Positions 17,518 to 26,300 of a stretch of 64,000 nt of DNA are shown one piece after another (position 1 is the stretch's first letter; each line of letters starts with the position of its first letter). Both the position numbers and the translations under genes were made by a program. The stretch spans positions 88,034 to 152,033 of the forward strand of contig CAZDXQ010000004.1 of assembly GCA_964509545.1 (NCBI GenBank). The letters run 5' to 3'. The DNA is from JADJWR01 sp964509545 (GTDB lineage Bacteria; Pseudomonadota; Gammaproteobacteria; Burkholderiales; Burkholderiaceae_F). Under the pieces are notes generated by a model. The model ran no database searches. It was not told the DNA's origin and worked only from the letters and a program-made list of their open reading frames with translations.

Positions 17518-17874
17518 GTGAAAGCCAGTTCGAAGCCGGAAATCCGGGCCGCGGATTCTCGCACGACCGATGCTCGCGTCCTGCCGGCGTGGCTGCGTGC
17601 CGACGGCGATGGCGCGCTAGTTCTGGCGCATCTGCAGCCGGGCGCACGCAGGACAGCGCTGGTCGGCACGCACGGTGGCAGGCTCAAGATCGCGGTCCAA
17701 GCGCCACCAAGCGAAGGCCGGGCGAACGACGCCTTGCTGGCCTGGCTCGCGGAAAGACTCGGTGTGCCGCGCCGAAGATTGAAGATCACGGCGGGATTGC
17801 GAAGCCGCGACAAGACCGTACGCGTCGACGGTTGCGACGCCCGGCGCGTGCACGGCTGCCTGGCGCCGGAATGA
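17518..17874 (+). CDS. DUF167/YggU family protein
   Basis: Up to 118 residues from GTG 17518. The conserved DUF167 core is clear: LQPGARRTALVGTHGGRLKI, then APPSEGRANDALLAWLAERLGV and ITAGLRSRDKTVRVDG. Family members usually begin close to the PAWLR segment, so the true start may be a later CTG or other non-ATG codon. The proposed start is almost back-to-back with hemE, which would force their promoters to overlap. Function unknown. Confidence 0.75.
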   Translation: MKASSKPEIRAADSRTTDARVLPAWLRADGDGALVLAHLQPGARRTALVGTHGGRLKIAVQAPPSEGRANDALLAWLAERLGVPRRRLKITAGLRSRDKTVRVDGCDARRVHGCLAPE

Positions 17875-17878
17875 AAAA

Positions 17879-17900
17879 GGGGCGGAAAAGTCTCCGCCCC
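17879..17900 (-). terminator. Rho-independent terminator of the Lys/Ala-rich small gene
   Basis: A perfect 8-bp stem (arms 17879-17886 and 17893-17900, 6-nt loop) is followed on the minus strand by TTTTT. It lies 20 nt beyond the stop of the small exported protein and just after the stop of the convergent DUF167 gene. Confidence 0.8.
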
Positions 17901-17920
17901 CGGGGATGCGCGCAGCCCAG

Positions 17921-18115
17921 TTACTTCTTGGCTTCGCCCTTCTTTTCTTCTTTCTTGGCCTCGGCCTTGGCCGCCGGCTTGGCTTCTTCCTTCTTCGCTT
18001 CGGCCTTGGCGGCGGGCTTGGCCTCCGCTTTCTTCTCGTCTTTCTTCGCGTCGGCCGCGAAAGCGGTCCCTGCGGCGAACACGGCGGCGATCAGCGCTGC
18101 AAAAAGCTTGTTCAT
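17921..18115 (-). CDS. Small exported Lys/Ala/Glu-rich protein
   Basis: A 64-residue protein with an AGGGA ribosome-binding site. The signal peptide (MNKLFAALIAAVFAAGTAFA) ends at AFA|AD. The mature part is a low-complexity repeat of KKEE/AKPAAKAEA blocks, about 44 residues of almost only K, A, E, P, D and G, predicted to be highly charged and helical or disordered. Such small periplasmic proteins occur widely in betaproteobacteria without a known function. It has its own strong terminator, suggesting a highly expressed monocistronic gene. Confidence 0.75.
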   Translation of the reverse strand: MNKLFAALIAAVFAAGTAFAADAKKDEKKAEAKPAAKAEAKKEEAKPAAKAEAKKEEKKGEAKK

Positions 18116-18246
18116 GTGAATCCCTGTTCCGGTTGGTTGGTTTATGACTTCGCTCGCCAGCGGCCGGGCGGCTGCCAGCGAACGCGAAGCATAAACGCGT
18201 AGGCGATCGTACGGTTGACGGCCTGGGCCGGAAGCGGCCTGCCCGG

Positions 18247-18765
18247 CTACTGGATCAGCTGCGTTTGCGCCAGCGTGCGCAACTGGAACTGGTTGTCGTG
18301 GCGGAACAGCCACGTCTCGGTGAAACGGGTCGCGCCCTGGCCGGCCACCGACCGGGGTGGCGGCGGCAGCGGCGAGGCCGCCTGGGCGGTGCGGACGGCC
18401 TCGGCGCCGAGTTCCCTGGCGTGGTCCGGAGCCCGCAGCACACTTGCCCGTTGAACGCGCCCATCCGCCGCCACGGTCAGTTCGAGGACAACGATCGCTT
18501 TCAGCGGATGCGGTGGCCGGCCGTCGAATACGCGGTCGCGATTGACCTGCATGATGTGCTGCGCCAGGGCCCGCCGCCATTCGGCCTCGGACATCTGTGA
18601 CGGAGGACGGACCGCCACGGCAGGCGGCGGTGGGGCAGGCGTGGCGACCACCGGCGCCGGCGGCTTGACGGTGGCGGCAGGCGGCGGCGGCGTGGCGCAG
18701 CCGGCGGCGATCGCGGCCGCAGCGCCAATGACACCGAAACGAAGTACAAGCCAGGAATGCCGCAT
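18247..18765 (-). CDS. Lipoprotein with TonB C-terminal-like domain
   Basis: A 172-residue protein. The ATG at 18765 has a GAGAGG box; a GTG lies one codon earlier. The lipobox is IAAGC (Cys about residue 23), followed by Ala, which favours the outer membrane. A Pro-rich spacer (about 26-55) leads to a C-terminal TonB-like fold (about 85-140) with VVLELTVAADGRVQRASVL and AVRTAQAASPLPPPP. It lies downstream of a TonB-dependent receptor in the same direction. It could energise that receptor, but lipid anchoring is unusual for TonB, so an envelope protein that merely shares the fold is also possible. Confidence 0.75.
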   Translation of the reverse strand: MRHSWLVLRFGVIGAAAAIAAGCATPPPPAATVKPPAPVVATPAPPPPAVAVRPPSQMSEAEWRRALAQHIMQVNRDRVFDGRPPHPLKAIVVLELTVAADGRVQRASVLRAPDHARELGAEAVRTAQAASPLPPPPRSVAGQGATRFTETWLFRHDNQFQLRTLAQTQLIQ

Positions 18766-18844
18766 CACGTCACCTCTCGGAGTGAACCACGCAACGGCAC
18801 CCAGAATCGCAGCGGTGCCCGCCGCCGCGCAATCCCGCGAGGTC

Positions 18845-20950
18845 TTACAGCGTAAGGTCTATGCCCACGATCCCGGCGACGCCCGGCGCCGGCTCGAAGA
18901 AGCGGGCGTTGCCCTCGTTGACGATGACCGAGCCGGCATACCGCTTGTCGAGCACGTTGTTCACGCGCAGGAAAAGCCTGGCGCTGCGGCCGGCGAAAGC
19001 GACGGATTTCGCCGCAGCGAGGTTGAGCACGCCGTAGCCGGCGGCACGGTCGGAATTGGCATCGTTGACGTAGACGGGCGACTGCGCGCGCCATTCGGCG
19101 GTCAGATCAGCCCAGCCGGCGCTGTGCTTCAGTTCGGCGAAGAACGTCCGCGCGGGCACGCCCGGCAGCTTGGCACCGGCGGCCACCGGCACGTTGGGCG
19201 TGGTGCAGGGCGCGGCGCCGCAGGCGAGAAAGGCGCTGTCGAAGCGGGCATCGATGTAGGCCGCGCTGACGTAGACCGACCACGCCGGCAGCGGCCGCCA
19301 GTCGATGGCCGCCTCGACGCCGTCGCGGCGCGTGCGCGCGACGTTGGCAAACGAACTGCGTCCGCCCGCATTGGTGCGCACCACGAGATCATTGCGCGTT
19401 TCGATCGCGAACAGCGCCAGCGAGCCGCGCAACGTCGGCCCGGCGACGAGCTTCGCGCCGACCTCGAAGTTGTGGCTGCGTGCGGCACTCAGGTCGGCGT
19501 TGAAGCCGGCCGAGCCGTCCGGCCGATAGGCGAGTTCGTTGAGCGTCGGTGTTTCGAAGCCGCGGCCGTAAGACGCATACAGAGACACCGCCGGCACCGC
19601 CCGGTAGACGATGCCGGCGGTGGGATTGGCCGAAGAAAACGTCCGCTCGCCGGAGTCGTCGCCGTTGACGCCGTCGACGTAGCGATCGCGTGATTCGAAG
19701 CGCACGCGCGAGCCGCGCACGCCGGCATGAAGACGCCAGCGTTCGCCGGCGCGCCATTCCACCTGGGCGTAAGGATCGACCGCGGTCAGGACATTGGTTT
19801 CGTCGCGCCGTATCCGGCCGAGCACGCCAAGCGTGCTGCCGACGAAGTTCTCGTAGCCGCGCCGATCCTCGTCGAGCCGTTCGACGCTCAGGCCGATGCT
19901 GGCGGTCAACGAATCGAGCTCCCAGGTCGCGCGCACGTCCGTGCCGCCGAACAGACGATCGAAATCGACCACGCCGCCCGGGTGGCGGACATTGGCCTGC
20001 GTGGCCGCCGGAATCGCCAGGAACTGCGTGATCGAGCGCGTGCCGAGCCACGCCGATGCGCTGAGGGTCGCACGACCGCCGACGGCGGCATCGGTGCTGG
20101 CGCCGAGGGTGGCCTGACGCGTGCTCTTGCGCGTGTTGAACTGCAGCGCCACCGGCGTCACCGACGTCGGATCGGCATCGTACTGGGCGCGGGTCAGGCC
20201 CAGCGGGTCCTGCGTGTCCGGCATGTCGACCGCGTTCAGCGACAGCCGCAGGCGGCCGAGCGGCGATTCGAGGAAGCCGAAGCGCAGGTTGATCGCATCG
20301 CGCCGCGCCGCGCTGTGTTCGCGAAAGCCGTCGGTGCGGAAGCGGCCGGCGTCCAGGGCGAAGGCGTAGGGATCGCTGCCGCCGGCGGCGTTCAGGCCGG
20401 CGCGCCAGGTGCCGAAACTGCCGAACGCCGCGTTCGGCGTGAAGCGCGCCGGCTGCGGCCTCAGTTCGCTGGTCAGGGCGATGACGCCGCCCGAGGAGTT
20501 GCCGTAGAGCGCGGAAAACGGCCCGCGCAGGACCTCGACGCGTTCGGCAGCGCCCAGCGGAAAGTGCGACACCTGGCCCTGGCCGTCCGGCGAACTCGCC
20601 GGCACACCGTCGACGTACAGCCGCACTCCGCGCACGCCGAAGGTGGCGCGGGAGCCGAAACCGCGGATCGAAATCTGCAGATCCTGCGCGTAATTGCTGC
20701 GGTCGAGCACGGTGAGCCCGGGAACACGGGACAGCGACTCGGAAAGGTTCACGCGCAGCTGCGCGTCGCGCAAGGTTTCACCGTCGAGCACATCGATCGA
20801 CGCCGGCACGTCGAGCTGCAGCCGCTCGGTGCGCGTTGCCGTGACGACGACCGGCTCGAGCGTGCGCGCGCCCGGCGGAGGTGTCTGCGCCGCGGCCGTA
20901 CCGCCGATGACGGCGGCGGCCGCGAAGAGACCGGACCTGAGGATTCTCAT
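18845..20950 (-). CDS. pqqU: TonB-dependent receptor resembling the PQQ receptor PqqU (YncD)
   Basis: A 701-residue outer membrane receptor. The signal peptide ends near TAAAQT, a TonB box-like VVVTATRTE follows, then the plug (about 40-155) and a 22-strand barrel ending in FEPAPG...GIDLTL. Several stretches match those I recall in E. coli YncD/PqqU: NLSESL...VPGL, NYAQDLQISIRGFGSRATFG, RLYVDGVP, PDGQGQ, VEVLRGPFSALYGN, GRGFETPTLNEL and GSVIVNE. YncD was shown to import pyrroloquinoline quinone (PQQ). The two genes upstream encode a c-type cytochrome and a PQQ-type dehydrogenase, which supports PQQ as substrate. The assignment rests on remembered motifs, not an alignment. Confidence 0.78.
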   Translation of the reverse strand: MRILRSGLFAAAAVIGGTAAAQTPPPGARTLEPVVVTATRTERLQLDVPASIDVLDGETLRDAQLRVNLSESLSRVPGLTVLDRSNYAQDLQISIRGFGSRATFGVRGVRLYVDGVPASSPDGQGQVSHFPLGAAERVEVLRGPFSALYGNSSGGVIALTSELRPQPARFTPNAAFGSFGTWRAGLNAAGGSDPYAFALDAGRFRTDGFREHSAARRDAINLRFGFLESPLGRLRLSLNAVDMPDTQDPLGLTRAQYDADPTSVTPVALQFNTRKSTRQATLGASTDAAVGGRATLSASAWLGTRSITQFLAIPAATQANVRHPGGVVDFDRLFGGTDVRATWELDSLTASIGLSVERLDEDRRGYENFVGSTLGVLGRIRRDETNVLTAVDPYAQVEWRAGERWRLHAGVRGSRVRFESRDRYVDGVNGDDSGERTFSSANPTAGIVYRAVPAVSLYASYGRGFETPTLNELAYRPDGSAGFNADLSAARSHNFEVGAKLVAGPTLRGSLALFAIETRNDLVVRTNAGGRSSFANVARTRRDGVEAAIDWRPLPAWSVYVSAAYIDARFDSAFLACGAAPCTTPNVPVAAGAKLPGVPARTFFAELKHSAGWADLTAEWRAQSPVYVNDANSDRAAGYGVLNLAAAKSVAFAGRSARLFLRVNNVLDKRYAGSVIVNEGNARFFEPAPGVAGIVGIDLTL

Positions 20951-20996
20951 TTGCGTTGAACTGAAAGGGCGCGCCGCGCTGCGCGGCGCGTTTCGG

Positions 20997-21359
20997 CTAA
21001 GGCGTGCGCGGCCTGACTTCGATGCGGATCGCCGAGTAGTAGGCCGCAAGGTTGCGGATATCGTCATCGCTGAGCCCCTTGGCCGCCACGCTCATCACTT
21101 CGTTCCTGCGCTCGCCGCTGCGATATGCGCGCAGCGCGCGTACCAGATACGCCTCGGGCTGGCCGGCCAGATGCGGCGCATCGGGGAGTTTCGACAGCCC
21201 GTCCAGCCCATGGCACGCCTGGCAGGCGATCGCGGCGCGTGCTCCCGCCTCGATGCTTTGCGCACGCGCAGGAGACAGACAGAAATCCGCCGCCGCGACC
21301 AGCGCGGCGGCGGCCAGTCGAGCGCCCTCAGGGCTGATACGTGATGCGATAGATCGCAC
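20997..21359 (-). CDS. Small mono-haem cytochrome c
   Basis: About 120 residues from GTG 21359, which gives an Arg-containing n-region and a hydrophobic Ala/Leu stretch ending PARA|QS. The haem motif is CQACH, and the PHLAGQPEAYLVRALRAYRSGER segment and a C-terminal helix SDDDIRNLAAYYS mark the class I cytochrome c fold; a Met in NEVMSVAAKGLSD would be the distal ligand. It overlaps the upstream dehydrogenase gene by about 32 nt, so the pair is coupled. It probably accepts electrons from that enzyme. Confidence 0.88.
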   Translation of the reverse strand: MRSIASRISPEGARLAAAALVAAADFCLSPARAQSIEAGARAAIACQACHGLDGLSKLPDAPHLAGQPEAYLVRALRAYRSGERRNEVMSVAAKGLSDDDIRNLAAYYSAIRIEVRPRTP

Positions 21360-22605
21360 CGGCGAAATCGTCCGAAACCAGCAGCGAACCATCCTTCATC
21401 ACAGCGACGTCGACCGGTCGGCCACGATACGTGCCGGTGTTGCTGTCGAGCCAGCCCTCGGCAAACACCTCATGCTTGTCGGCGGTCCCGTCGGCCTTCA
21501 GCGACACGAAGTCGATCAGCGCGCCGCTCGGCGTCGTCCGGTTCCACGAGCCGTGGGCGGCGACGAAGATGCCGCCCTGATACTTGGCCGGGAACATCTT
21601 GCCCGTGTAGAAGGTCATGCCGAGCTGGGCTTGGTGCGCCGGGAATTCGATCTGCGGCGGCGTCCAGGCGGCCGGCGCCTTCAGGTCCTTCAGATCCGGT
21701 GCCGCGGCCGTGCCGGCGATCTTGACGTTCCTGCCGTGGATGAACGGATAGCCGAAGTGCTCGCCGGGCTTGGTGATGCGGTTCAGTTCTCCCGGCGGCG
21801 TGTCGTCACCCATGCCGTCGGTCTGGTTGTCGGTGAACCAGACGATCTTGTCCTTCGGGTTGATGTCCATGCCGACCGAGTTACGGATGCCGACCGCGAC
21901 GACCTCGCGCTTGGAGCCGTCGAACGGGTTCATCCGAATCATGCCGCCGATACCGATCTTCTCGTACAGCACGACCTTCTCACGCGGCTGCACGTTGAAG
22001 GGCTGGCCGAGCGTGATGTACAGCATGTTGTCGGGACCGACCCGGCAGGTGCGCGCGCCGTGGTTGTAGGACTCTTCCTCCTCGGGGATCAGCTTGCCCT
22101 GCGGCACGACCTCGATCACCGCCACATCCGGCCCCTCGTAGAAGAACTCCGCGGCCGGGAAGTTCAGCACCCGGTTGTGCTCGACGACGATCAGGAAGCC
22201 GTCCCGGGTCCAGCACACGCCGTTGGGCACCTGGAATTTCAGAGAGGGCGCAAACGGCTTGACTTCGTCGGCCACCATGTCGCCGTTGCGGTCGGTCACC
22301 GCCCACACGGTCGTCTTGCGCGTGCCGACGAACAGCATGTTGGTGCTGGGCGCCACGGCCATGTGACGCGCGTCCGGGACGATCGCGTACAAGTCGATCT
22401 TGAAGCCGGGCGGAAGCTTGATGCGCTTGAGGTTCTCGCGGATCGCGTCGGCGTTCTTGCCGGTCTGCGGCACGACGGGGATGTTCAGGTCGGTGCCCGA
22501 CACCTTCATCTGCTTGAGCTTTTCTATGTTCTGCGTCTGTGCCGACACACCGCCGGCAGCCATGATGGTGGCCAGCAGTGCCGCGACGCCGATCTTCAGT
22601 TTCAT
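21328..22605 (-). CDS. PQQ-dependent sorbosone/glucose dehydrogenase-type protein
   Basis: A 425-residue exported protein with a signal peptide (MKLKIGVAALLATIMAAGG..SAQ). It has the six-bladed propeller of soluble quinoprotein glucose dehydrogenase/L-sorbosone dehydrogenase: LPPGFKIDLYA, VAPSTNMLFVGTR, the His-containing ESYNHGARTC, GIRNSVGMDINP (like the Arg-Asn pair that contacts PQQ), HFGYPFIHG, and YRGRPVDVAVMKDGSLLVSDD (Arg pair near PQQ). Substrate is unknown. It is followed by a cytochrome c and a PqqU-like receptor. A catalytically inactive propeller is possible, but the key Arg, Asn and His positions appear present. Confidence 0.85.
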   Translation of the reverse strand: MKLKIGVAALLATIMAAGGVSAQTQNIEKLKQMKVSGTDLNIPVVPQTGKNADAIRENLKRIKLPPGFKIDLYAIVPDARHMAVAPSTNMLFVGTRKTTVWAVTDRNGDMVADEVKPFAPSLKFQVPNGVCWTRDGFLIVVEHNRVLNFPAAEFFYEGPDVAVIEVVPQGKLIPEEEESYNHGARTCRVGPDNMLYITLGQPFNVQPREKVVLYEKIGIGGMIRMNPFDGSKREVVAVGIRNSVGMDINPKDKIVWFTDNQTDGMGDDTPPGELNRITKPGEHFGYPFIHGRNVKIAGTAAAPDLKDLKAPAAWTPPQIEFPAHQAQLGMTFYTGKMFPAKYQGGIFVAAHGSWNRTTPSGALIDFVSLKADGTADKHEVFAEGWLDSNTGTYRGRPVDVAVMKDGSLLVSDDFAGAIYRITYQP

Positions 22606-22759
22606 AGCCTTGTCTCCTGGGTAGGCTGCCACGCAAAGCGCACGGCGGACACGAGCAATTCCAACAACGTCGCCGCGGCCGGGCACTATGCACCAGCCCC
22701 GACGCCGTGGGGTTCACGCAAGTGGGTTACCCGGCGGCGTATTGCGCCGCAGCCAGAAG

Positions 22760-23188
22760 TCAGCGAACGACCAGCACCGGCAGCGTGGTGCGAGCGAGCA
22801 CCTTCTGCGTCTCGCTGCCGAGCAGCAGCGAGGTCACGCCGCGCCGGCCGTGCGAGGCCATCACGATGAGGTCGCAGCGTTCGGTTTCCGCCGCCTGCAG
22901 GAGGATGTCGTCGACCGGGCCCTCGCGGATGACTCGCTCGAAAGCAACGCCCGCCGCCCCCGCTGCGCGCTCGATCTCGTCCAGGTGGCGGTTGGCGGCG
23001 GCCGCTGCCTGAGCCTGGAACGCTGCCTCGGCGGGCGCGGCCTCGCCCACCCCGTGGTAGGGATAAACGGGCAGTGCGGCACAGCCGACCAGCGTGGCGC
23101 CGAGCGGCCGGGCCAGGCCGATGGCGACGCCGACGGCGCGCTGCGACAGCTCCGAGCCGTCGGTGGCGACCAGGATCCGCTGCGTCAT
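22760..23188 (-). CDS. Universal stress protein (UspA family)
   Basis: A 142-residue single-domain Usp. It begins ILVATDGSELSQRAV and has the ATP-binding loop region CDLIVMASHGRRGVTSLLLGS followed by PVLVV. The glycine expected three residues before the conserved HG is Ala here, as in many betaproteobacterial members. It lies between the dehydrogenase and the ATP synthase operon and has no obvious operon partner. Confidence 0.93.
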   Translation of the reverse strand: MTQRILVATDGSELSQRAVGVAIGLARPLGATLVGCAALPVYPYHGVGEAAPAEAAFQAQAAAAANRHLDEIERAAGAAGVAFERVIREGPVDDILLQAAETERCDLIVMASHGRRGVTSLLLGSETQKVLARTTLPVLVVR

Positions 23189-23299
23189 CTGTGTGTCTCC
23201 CCAACGAGAAGCTGCGTCGCCGTCGCGGCTGTCGCCTTTGACGGGCGCAGCAAGTGCGCCCACCAGCCGCGGCCCAGGGCCTCGCGCCAGTCCACAAGC

Positions 23300-23327
23300 A
23301 TACGGGCAGCCCGCGGGCCGCCCGTAT
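23300..23327 (-). terminator. Hairpin at the 3' end of the ATP synthase operon
   Basis: Arms 23300-23312 and 23315-23327 pair over 12 bp with one A-C mismatch. The element begins 22 nt beyond the atpC stop, in the right place to end atp transcription. There is little T-tract on the minus strand. Confidence 0.55.
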
Positions 23328-23348
23328 CGTATCTGCTGCGGTCGCGAA

Positions 23349-23761
23349 TCAGCGGCCGCGCAGCTTCTTGATCGCCGCCAGCTGCGCCGCCAACGCCGAC
23401 ATCTCGGCTTCGACCTTGGCGATCTCCAGTTCGCTTGTGGCGTTGCGACGCGATTCCTCGGCCGCCTTCAGCGCTTCGCTTGCCTTCGCCTCGTCGAGAT
23501 CCCTGGCGCGGATCGCCGTGTCGGCGAGCACGGTGACCACGTGCGGCTGGACCTCGAGGATGCCGCCGGCGACGAACACCTGGTCCTCCTCGGCGCTGCC
23601 TGTTTGCCGAATGCGGACGACGCCAGGCTTGATGCGCGTGATCAGCGGCGCGTGGCGCGGATAGATGCCGAGTTCGCCGGCTTCGCCCGGCAGGACGACG
23701 AACTCCGCCTCGCCGGAGAAGATCGCTTCCTCGGCGCTGACGACGTCGACGTGGATGGTCG

Positions 23762-23765
<4 letters not shown>
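23349..23765 (-). CDS. atpC: ATP synthase epsilon subunit
   Basis: A 138-residue epsilon chain of the F1 part. The N-terminal beta-sandwich shows VDVVSAEEAIFSGEAEFVVLPGEAGELGIYPRHAPLIT (in parts) and the C-terminal helical hairpin is present (AEAEMSALAAQLAAIKKLRGR region). It couples rotation and restrains ATP hydrolysis. It overlaps atpD by 4 nt and is the last gene of the operon. Confidence 0.97.
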
Positions 23766-25186
<1,421 letters not shown>

Positions 25187-25220
25187 ACTCACCTCGGTTT
25201 TTCGAAAGCCGTCTTCATCA

Positions 25221-25272
25221 CGGACCGGCAGCGGCTGCGGCGCAGGTTCGTTGCAGCCGTTGCTGCCGTCCG
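25221..25272 (-). repeat. Imperfect stem-loop between atpG and atpD
   Basis: Arm 25221-25238 pairs with 25253-25272 through three helical blocks (5, 5 and 7 bp) with small bulges. It sits in the 107-bp gap between the atpG stop and the atpD start, close to the middle of the operon. It probably affects transcript stability or relative translation. Confidence 0.55.
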
Positions 25273-25293
25273 CGGTTGATCCTCAATCCTGTG

Positions 25294-26175
25294 CTACGCG
25301 ATCGCCGCGGCGCCGCCGACGATCTCGGAGATTTCCTTGGTAATGCCCGCCTGCCGCGTCTTGTTGTAGACCAGCTGCAGTTCCTCGATCAGCTTCTTGG
25401 CGTTGTCCGAGGCGGCCTTCATCGCCACCATGCGCGCGCTCTGCTCGCTCGCCATGTTCTCCGCCACCGACTGGTAGATCAGCGCCTCGACATAGCGGGT
25501 CATCAGCTCGTCGATCACGCGCTGCGGATCGGGCTCGTACAGGTAGTCCCACGAGTAGGCGCGCTTTTCCTCGTCGCTCTGCGCGAAGCGCTCCGCCGAC
25601 AGCGGCAGAAGCTGCTCGATCAGCGGTTCCTGCTTCATCGTGTTGATGAAGCGCGAGTAGGCGATGAACACCGCGTCGAGACGCCCTTCCGCATAGGCGT
25701 CGAGCTGCAGCTTGACCGGGCCGATCAGCTTTTCCAGGTGCGGCCGGTCGCCGAGCTGCACCGCGTGCGAGACGACGTTCGCGTTCAGCCGCTGCAGGAA
25801 GCCGTAGCCCTTGTTGCCGATCGCCGTGGCCTGCAGCTTCACGCCGTCCGCCTCCCACTGCTTGATCTGCTGCAGCACGGCGCGCTGGATGTTCGTGTTC
25901 AGGCCGCCGCACAGGCCCTTGTCGGTGGTCACCAGGATCAGGCCGACGTTGCGGACCTCGTTGCGCCGGACGACGAACGGATGCCGGTATTCCGGGTTGG
26001 CCTGCGCCAGATGGGCGACGATGTTGCGGATCTTGTCGCCATAGGGACGGGCGTGGCGCATGCGGTCCTGCGCCTTGCGCATCTTGCTGGCCGCGACCAT
26101 CTCCATCGCCTTGGTGATCTTGCGCGTGTTCTGCACGCTCTTGATCTTGACGCGGATTTCCTTCGTACTTGGCAT
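25294..26175 (-). CDS. atpG: ATP synthase gamma subunit
   Basis: A 293-residue central stalk subunit. The N-terminus is STKEIRVKIKSVQNTRKITKAMEMVAASKMR (seen in parts) and the C-terminal helix contains ARMVAMKAASDNAKKLI and YNKTRQAGITKEISEIVGGA, the classic gamma signature. It rotates inside the alpha-beta hexamer. It is flanked by unusually long, structured intergenic gaps on both sides. Confidence 0.98.
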   Translation of the reverse strand: MPSTKEIRVKIKSVQNTRKITKAMEMVAASKMRKAQDRMRHARPYGDKIRNIVAHLAQANPEYRHPFVVRRNEVRNVGLILVTTDKGLCGGLNTNIQRAVLQQIKQWEADGVKLQATAIGNKGYGFLQRLNANVVSHAVQLGDRPHLEKLIGPVKLQLDAYAEGRLDAVFIAYSRFINTMKQEPLIEQLLPLSAERFAQSDEEKRAYSWDYLYEPDPQRVIDELMTRYVEALIYQSVAENMASEQSARMVAMKAASDNAKKLIEELQLVYNKTRQAGITKEISEIVGGAAAIA

Positions 26176-26184
26176 GGTCTCAGG

Positions 26185-26229
26185 TCGACGAGATGTACGC
26201 TCGCTGCGCTCGCACGTGCATCTCGTCGA
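26185..26229 (-). repeat. Strong stem-loop I between atpA and atpG
   Basis: A perfect 11-bp inverted repeat (26185-26195 with 26219-26229) extends by four more pairs including one G-U, leaving a 15-nt loop. It is 10 nt upstream of the atpG start in transcript order, so it may mask or space the atpG ribosome-binding site. Confidence 0.65.
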
Positions 26230-26239
26230 GTCCAGTTAG

Positions 26240-26274
26240 ATGCTTTTGCTTGGGGCGGCCCGGCGCAAAAGCAT
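26240..26274 (-). repeat. Stem-loop II between atpA and atpG
   Basis: A perfect 10-bp inverted repeat (26240-26249 with 26265-26274) enclosing a 15-nt GC-rich loop. It lies directly upstream (in transcript order) of stem-loop I in the 125-bp atpA-atpG gap. Confidence 0.6.
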
Positions 26275-26300
26275 GATTCAAAAGCAACCCAAAAGCGCGC

